A DNA stretch of 27,942 bases from contig CAZIDN010000048.1 of NCBI GenBank assembly GCA_964537875.1, positions 1 to 27,942 on the forward strand, given 5' to 3'. Source of the DNA: JAPKZH01 sp964537875. Lineage in GTDB: Bacteria; Acidobacteriota; Aminicenantia; Aminicenantales; UBA4085. Numbering within the stretch: position 1 is the first letter of the stretch; every line of letters begins with the position of its first letter. Shown here piece by piece: positions 24,033 to 27,942 of this stretch. The position numbers were made by a program, and so were the translations under genes. The notes under the pieces were generated by a model, which saw only the letters and a program-made list of their open reading frames with translations, ran no database searches and was not told the DNA's origin.

Positions 24033-24038
24033 TATAAT
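24033..24038 (+). promoter_or_regulatory. Candidate -10 box for the OmpA-like gene
   Basis: A TATAAT, 53 bases before the ATG at 24091. No good -35 sequence is found at the normal distance, so it may need an activator or may be fortuitous. Confidence 0.3.
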
Positions 24039-24090
24039 AGATTGTTAAGACGTTTTGTCGATCGTCTATCCAAAGATCATGGAGGCTAAC

Positions 24091-24726
24091 ATGAAGAGAA
24101 ACGCATTAACCTTTTTCGCCGGGGCCGTGATCCTCATCGGGCTCGTCTCTGTCACGGGCTGCGCCACAAAGAAACTGGTCCAAACAGAGATCGCGGCCTT
24201 GGATAAAAAGGTGGAGGGAGTGGAAACGTCCGTCGAGGAAAACCAGAAAAGGATCAAAGAGCATGATGAGCGGCTGGCCTCGATCGGCTCTCTCATCAGC
24301 CAGCACGATTCCCAGTTCAAGGCCGTTGACGGCAAAATCGAAGAGGTCAGAAAATTCGCCCAGGGAAAGCTGATTGCCAAGGAGATCCTCAAGAACAACG
24401 AATCGAAGTTCAAGGTCGACAGCTTCGAGCTCAGCCCTGAGGCCAAGGCGACATTGGACAAATTCGTCCAGGCGCTCATCGCCCAGGATCGCGGCGTTTA
24501 TCTTGAGATCCAGGGGCATACGGACAGCACGGGGCCGGAGGCCTGGAATTTGCTTTTAGGAAAGCAAAGAGCCGAAGCCGCCATGGAATACCTGTATAAA
24601 CAGCATCGGGTTCCTCTCCATCGGATGCAGGTAATCAGTTTTGGCAGCTCGACGCCGATCACAGACAATACTTCGAAGGAAGGACGAGCCCAGAACAGAC
24701 GGGTGGAAATCCTCGTCTTCGAATAG
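24091..24726 (+). CDS. OmpA-like peptidoglycan-binding lipoprotein
   Basis: A 211-residue lipoprotein with a clean lipobox VTGC (C24). A coiled-coil segment follows (about 28-95, ALDKKVEGVETSVEENQKRI and after). The C-terminal ~100 residues are an OmpA/MotB domain: EIQGHTDSTG, then GKQRAEAAMEYL, then SFGSSTP and GRAQNRRVEI. OmpA domains bind the diaminopimelate of peptidoglycan; the conserved aspartate of GHTD and the arginine of NRRVEI are present. It probably links the outer or inner membrane to the cell wall. GGAGG (24081-24085) precedes the ATG at 24091; an in-frame TTG at 24055 is rejected because it would spoil the lipoprotein signal. Confidence 0.93.
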   Translation: MKRNALTFFAGAVILIGLVSVTGCATKKLVQTEIAALDKKVEGVETSVEENQKRIKEHDERLASIGSLISQHDSQFKAVDGKIEEVRKFAQGKLIAKEILKNNESKFKVDSFELSPEAKATLDKFVQALIAQDRGVYLEIQGHTDSTGPEAWNLLLGKQRAEAAMEYLYKQHRVPLHRMQVISFGSSTPITDNTSKEGRAQNRRVEILVFE

Positions 24727-24744
24727 GCCGGGCGCCGGATTTAG

Positions 24745-25128
24745 CTATTTTCTTTCTCTGATCTCAAAGAGATTGCCGTCGTCATCGCTGATGAACGTCA
24801 GCAGGGCATCTCCTTTGGGAACCTGGAGAACGTTCACGTTCAAGCTGCGGCATTTTTGGACAAACGCCGCCAGGTCATCCACGTCCAGGCAAACGTGCTC
24901 GATAGGTCTGACGCAGCTTTTCTCAAGAACGTGAATGAATATCTCGAAATGGGCATGATCGCTCATGTAATTGATGACTTTGAGATCGGCATTCACGTTG
25001 AATAGGGCTTGAGACAATAGGGCGGGGAGCGTTTTAGGCTCCAGCTTTTCGAGCCCTAACAGCTCCCCGAAGAACTTGTCAGAATTCTTTTCGGAACGGG
25101 AAGTCAGCCCGACATGCCGCAATTTCAT
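24745..25128 (-). CDS. VOC-superfamily (glyoxalase/dioxygenase-like) protein
   Basis: A 127-residue vicinal-oxygen-chelate protein with two beta-alpha-beta-beta-beta units. It begins KLRHVGLTSRS with H5, has IEHVCLDVDDL in the second half, and ends with DDDGNLFEIRE, the usual glutamate-bearing last strand. These His and Glu positions normally bind one metal ion. The exact reaction (lyase, epimerase, dioxygenase or resistance binding) cannot be read. It is the third gene of a minus-strand cluster, 42 bases after the dehydrogenase stop, and GGAGAG precedes its ATG. Confidence 0.85.
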   Translation of the reverse strand: MKLRHVGLTSRSEKNSDKFFGELLGLEKLEPKTLPALLSQALFNVNADLKVINYMSDHAHFEIFIHVLEKSCVRPIEHVCLDVDDLAAFVQKCRSLNVNVLQVPKGDALLTFISDDDGNLFEIRERK

Positions 25129-25170
25129 TCGACTCTCCAGGCTAGGACTCCAAGAGCGACTCTTGTCTTT

Positions 25171-26187
25171 TCATTCCTCGTTGGGTCGGATGATGACCTT
25201 GATGGATTCTTGCCCCTCAATCACCAGCCGAAAACCTTTTTCGATATCTTTGAGGGGAAGCCTGTGCGTAATCATGTCGTCCACTTCGATCGTTCCGACT
25301 TTTAAAAGCTTTATGGCTTCCGTGATATCGGGAGGCCCGCAGTAATAGGATGTGAGAATCTTAATCTCTTGGGTCCAAAAATTATTAATCGGTATGGTCA
25401 CCGGCTTGTCAGGGCCCGGGACAGCGAAGAAGACAATGCAGCCGCCTTTATCCGAGCATTTCCAGGCTTGATCGATCGCCGAAAGAGCCGAAGTGCACAG
25501 GACCACGACATCCGCTTTTCTGCCGATTTCTGCCGTCAAGCGCTCGGGAACATTCTCGGATGCGTCGATAGCCCTGTCCGCCCCGACCTTCGTCGCAAAT
25601 TCCAGCCTTGTCTTGTTGATATCCGTGGCGACGATCGTGCACTTTTTTGTTTGCGCCAATTTGACATGCAGGAGTCCGGACATCCCGCACCCCATCACCA
25701 GGACCGTCTGGCCTTGTTTGATTCCCGCCAGATGTTGGGCCCTGACCACGCAGGCCAGGGGCTCGATGAAGGTGCTCTGATCATAGCTGATGCTGTCCGG
25801 TAGCCGATAGGTCCCTTTTTCCACCAGGACTTCGGGAACGAGAATGTATTGGGCAAAACCGCCGGGCAGCCGCTCTTTGACATTGGAGCAGGCGGGGTAG
25901 TGCCCGTTTTTGCAATAAAAGCATTTCAGGCAGGGCACTTTAGGGGCGATCATCACCCTGTCGCCGGGCCGATAATTCTTTATGGATTTACCGACTTCAA
26001 CGACCTCCGCGCCGATTTCGTGCCCCTGGACGAGCGGCGCCCGGGGAAGCCTGTACCATTCAACGATATCGCTTCCGCATATCCCGCAGGAATGGACTTT
26101 GACGAGCATTTCTTTCGGGCCGGGCTTCGGCGTGGGGGTTTCCTCTATATTGATATCTTTGTTGTTATGCCAGATGGAAACTTTCAT
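25171..26187 (-). CDS. Zinc-dependent medium-chain alcohol/polyol dehydrogenase
   Basis: A 338-residue cytosolic MDR-family dehydrogenase. The catalytic zinc site has C34 (in SCGICGSD) and H56-E57 (QGHE). The structural zinc ligands are four cysteines, C84, C87, C90 and C98 (CLKCFYCKNGHYPAC). The NAD(P) site is a Rossmann GxGxxG (MGCGMSG) with a following acidic strand end (ATDINKTR), which favours NAD. The closest well-known types are sorbitol and threonine dehydrogenases; the substrate is not resolvable. It is the second gene of the lsrF cluster, 57 bases after the thiolase-like gene, suggesting that it oxidises or reduces a related sugar intermediate. Confidence 0.9.
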   Translation of the reverse strand: MKVSIWHNNKDINIEETPTPKPGPKEMLVKVHSCGICGSDIVEWYRLPRAPLVQGHEIGAEVVEVGKSIKNYRPGDRVMIAPKVPCLKCFYCKNGHYPACSNVKERLPGGFAQYILVPEVLVEKGTYRLPDSISYDQSTFIEPLACVVRAQHLAGIKQGQTVLVMGCGMSGLLHVKLAQTKKCTIVATDINKTRLEFATKVGADRAIDASENVPERLTAEIGRKADVVVLCTSALSAIDQAWKCSDKGGCIVFFAVPGPDKPVTIPINNFWTQEIKILTSYYCGPPDITEAIKLLKVGTIEVDDMITHRLPLKDIEKGFRLVIEGQESIKVIIRPNEE

Positions 26188-26244
26188 TTTTTTGGGCGAT
26201 GCTAATCGGGCAAGGCAAATCCTTTATTTGATCCGCGTCCCGCT

Positions 26245-27126
26245 TTATTTTTGGCTTTTGAGCGTCTGATAAAGGTCATAGGCTTTTGTCGGCGATTCAT
26301 TCCTATGGACAACCGCCCTTACGGCCTGGATCATGGCGATGGGCGCTTCCGATTGAAAGATATTCCGCCCCATGTCGACACCGGCCGCTCCTGCTTGGAC
26401 CGCTTTGTGGGCCATGGTCAAGGCCTCCAATTCCGGGATCTTTTTGCCCCCCGCCATGACAATAGGCACCGGGCAGGCGGCGCACACCGTGTCGAATCCA
26501 TCCTCGACGTAATAGGTCTTGATATAATGGGCGCCCAGCTCGGCGCAGATCCTGGTGGCCAGCCTGAAGTAGCGCGCATCTCGGACCATGTCCTTCCCGA
26601 CGGCCGTCACGGCCAGCGTCGGAATGCCATAGCGTGTGCCGAGGTCGACCATCCTGGTCATGTTGATGATCGACTCTCGTTCGTGTTCACCGCCGATAAA
26701 GACCTGGACGGCCATGGCACAGACGTTCAGCCGGAGGGAATCCTCGATATCCACCGCGATGTCCTCGTTGGACAGCTCCTTGAGAATGCTGGTGCCGCCG
26801 GAAACCCTGAGGACGATCGATTTTGAAACGGACGGAGGAATGATGCTCCGGAGGATTCCCCGCGTCAACATGAGGGTGTCTGCATAGGGCACTAGGGGAA
26901 GGATCGTCAGGTCGATGCGCTCCAACCCCGTCGTGGGTCCCTGAAAATAGCCATGATCGATGGCCAGCATGACGGTCCGGCCGGAGTCCGGATTGAAAAT
27001 CCTCGACAGCCTGTTTTTCATCCCCCAGTCCAGGGAGCCGGATCCTTTGAGAAAGAATTCTTCTGTTTTTTGGGGGATATCGGCAAAATATTTTTTTGCT
27101 TCCTTGATTTCGTCGACGTCGGGCAT
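26245..27126 (-). CDS. lsrF: LsrF-family thiolase (3-hydroxy-5-phosphonooxypentane-2,4-dione thiolase-like)
   Basis: A 293-residue protein that, from memory, matches E. coli LsrF over its whole length: KGSGSLDWGMKNRLSRIFNP, then FQGPTTGLERID, then ADTLMLTRGILRS, IKTYYV, AGGKK and GVDMGRNIFQS. The Schiff-base lysine is K203 (in YIKTYY), the same number as in E. coli. LsrF transfers an acetyl group from phosphorylated autoinducer-2 breakdown product to CoA. No lsrACDB transporter, lsrK or lsrG gene is in the window, so an autoinducer role is not shown, and relatives could act on other ketose phosphates. AAGGAG precedes the ATG, and a TTGACC promoter lies upstream. It heads a three-gene cluster with the dehydrogenase and VOC protein. 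Confidence 0.88.
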   Translation of the reverse strand: MPDVDEIKEAKKYFADIPQKTEEFFLKGSGSLDWGMKNRLSRIFNPDSGRTVMLAIDHGYFQGPTTGLERIDLTILPLVPYADTLMLTRGILRSIIPPSVSKSIVLRVSGGTSILKELSNEDIAVDIEDSLRLNVCAMAVQVFIGGEHERESIINMTRMVDLGTRYGIPTLAVTAVGKDMVRDARYFRLATRICAELGAHYIKTYYVEDGFDTVCAACPVPIVMAGGKKIPELEALTMAHKAVQAGAAGVDMGRNIFQSEAPIAMIQAVRAVVHRNESPTKAYDLYQTLKSQK

Positions 27127-27197
27127 GTTTCTTCTCCTTATCGAGATCGATGATCAAGCGAATCTTGAGAGAGTCATCATCGGATGTACTTAGGACA

Positions 27198-27226
27198 AAA
27201 TTATCACACTCAAAAATAGCGGTCAA
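27198..27226 (-). promoter_or_regulatory. Sigma-70-like promoter for the lsrF cluster
   Basis: Minus strand: TTGACC (27221-27226), a 17-base spacer and TAATTT (27198-27203). The start point would be about 65 bases before the ATG at 27126. Confidence 0.5.
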
Positions 27227-27242
27227 GGGCGGCCGGACACTC

Positions 27243-27277
27243 TTGGAAGGAAACCCTTACCTAGGGTTTCCTTCCAA
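27243..27277. repeat. Perfect 15-bp inverted repeat upstream of the lsrF promoter
   Basis: TTGGAAGGAAACCCT (27243-27257) and its exact reverse complement (27263-27277) surround the loop TACCT. It lies in the 304-base divergent region between lsrF and the thioesterase, about 17 bases upstream of the lsrF -35. It could be an operator, a stem-loop or a mobile-element relic. A similar TCCTTCCAAGG recurs near 27299-27309. Nothing else was recognised in this interval. Confidence 0.7.
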
Positions 27278-27430
27278 CGGTCGCTACGCTCCCTGCCATC
27301 CTTCCAAGGAGCATAAAGCGATGTATCTACGAGAGCGTCTGGACACTTTTGCCGGGAGGAATCCGGCCCTGTCTGCGAATTCTCTTTTCTGGTAAGATGT
27401 AGTCTTTATCCTAAAGTGATGGAGGGAATT

Positions 27431-27811
27431 ATGGATGCGAACCATGATCCGACACTCCGGGTGACTCTCTTGCCCCGCGATACGAATAAATATGGGACGA
27501 TCTTCGGAGGCGTCATCCTGAGCCAGATCGACATGGCGGGGGCCATCGAGGCGCGCCGCTCATGCGGCCCGCACAATTTTGTGACCGTGGCCATGGACAA
27601 GGTGGTTTTTCATAAACCCGTGTTCGTGGGAGATATCGTCAGCTTTTATACGGAAACACTGAGAATCGGCCGGACCTCGGTGACGACGAAGGTCATCGTT
27701 GAGGCGACACGCGCCGAGGACGAGAAAAGGGTCAAGGTCACGGAGGCGGAAGTCGTGTTTGTCGCCGTCGGCAAAAATTGGCGCCCCGTTCCCGTTAAAC
27801 CCAAGAAATAA
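27431..27811 (+). CDS. Hotdog-fold acyl-CoA thioesterase (YciA-like)
   Basis: A 126-residue cytosolic thioesterase of the YciA/BFIT type. The signature DTNKYGTIFGGVILSQIDMAGA contains N19 and the catalytic acid D34 on the central helix. The next strand (NFVTVAMDKVVFHKPVFVGD) and the EAEVVFVAVG strand complete the single hotdog. These enzymes release CoA from medium- or long-chain acyl-CoA. GGAGGG (27421-27426) lies 4 bases before the ATG at 27431; alternative starts at 27416 and 27419 are upstream of it. Its neighbours do not fix a pathway. Confidence 0.92.
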   Translation: MDANHDPTLRVTLLPRDTNKYGTIFGGVILSQIDMAGAIEARRSCGPHNFVTVAMDKVVFHKPVFVGDIVSFYTETLRIGRTSVTTKVIVEATRAEDEKRVKVTEAEVVFVAVGKNWRPVPVKPKK

Positions 27812-27942
27812 GATCGCGGAAAAACTGGAGCCGGATTTAAAAAGCTGACGGATTTGTCGGATGTCTAGATCTAACCGCGATATTTCCTTCTTCTTTGATT
27901 TCCATGATTGGACAAGAAAAAAGAAAACAGGTCGGTCAGCCG

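Noticed and set aside
24727..24744. GC-rich CCGG/CCGG hairpin between the convergent OmpA and VOC genes
   Set aside because: The stem is only about 4-5 bp, too weak to call a terminator.
1..27942. CRISPR arrays, tRNA or rRNA genes, prophage or intact transposase
   Set aside because: No spaced direct repeats, cloverleaf, rRNA-like sequence or transposase domain was found by reading both strands.

Overview
The window looks like a metagenome-derived scaffold from the Acidobacteriota / Candidatus Aminicenantes area. This is inferred from gene families, not from a marker gene: two receptor-type Ser/Thr kinases (one fused to a TolB-like propeller, one to a TPR array), a VWFA protein of the acidobacterial type, a FecR protein, a GH106-like rhamnosidase and a dispersed palindromic intergenic repeat. 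It holds no rRNA, tRNA, CRISPR array, intact transposase or prophage. A run of 100 N at 8166-8265 lies between two identical 55-bp sequences, so it is probably an unmerged contig overlap and not missing DNA.

Layout. 1-2264 (minus): a nucleotidyltransferase with a small overlapping partner, then a BAHD/condensation-type acyltransferase. 2390-7320 (plus): a Tat-exported aldo/keto-reductase-like protein, a kinase-TolB receptor, a cupin and an unknown helical protein. 7429-8615 (minus): a decayed TPP-enzyme fragment, a HicBA pair, the gap and a cupin. 8802-13730 (plus): the rhamnosidase, a CARDB gene remnant, an ICMT-family membrane methyltransferase and an HtpX-like protein without its zinc histidines. 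13823-16637 (plus): a thioredoxin-like/TPR protein with an in-frame UGA, and a metallophosphoesterase. 16712-20306 (minus): a FxLYD lipoprotein, a multipass membrane protein, a FecR protein and a small basic protein. 20447-24726 (plus): a zinc-ribbon/kinase/TPR receptor, a VWFA protein and an OmpA-like lipoprotein. 24745-27126 (minus): a three-gene lsrF / zinc dehydrogenase / VOC cluster. 27431-27811 (plus): an acyl-CoA thioesterase.

The most important result is at 13823-15562. A secreted thioredoxin-like protein is interrupted by a TGA exactly where the first Cys of a CxxC motif should be, giving U-G-S-C. A perfect 9-bp hairpin with a GGU loop follows, with the loop at the same distance from UGA as I recall for the E. 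coli fdhF SECIS. I read this as an undescribed thioredoxin-TPR selenoprotein that ordinary gene calling would truncate to its TPR half.

Other structure. Six copies of a 65-72 bp palindrome lie between genes, in two arm subtypes, and one supplies the last codons and stop of the gene before it. Three plus-strand genes share a promoter whose spacer is conserved as well as its hexamers. Many products are exported or membrane-bound, which fits an envelope, sensing and polysaccharide-use region, but the separate clusters are not obviously one pathway.
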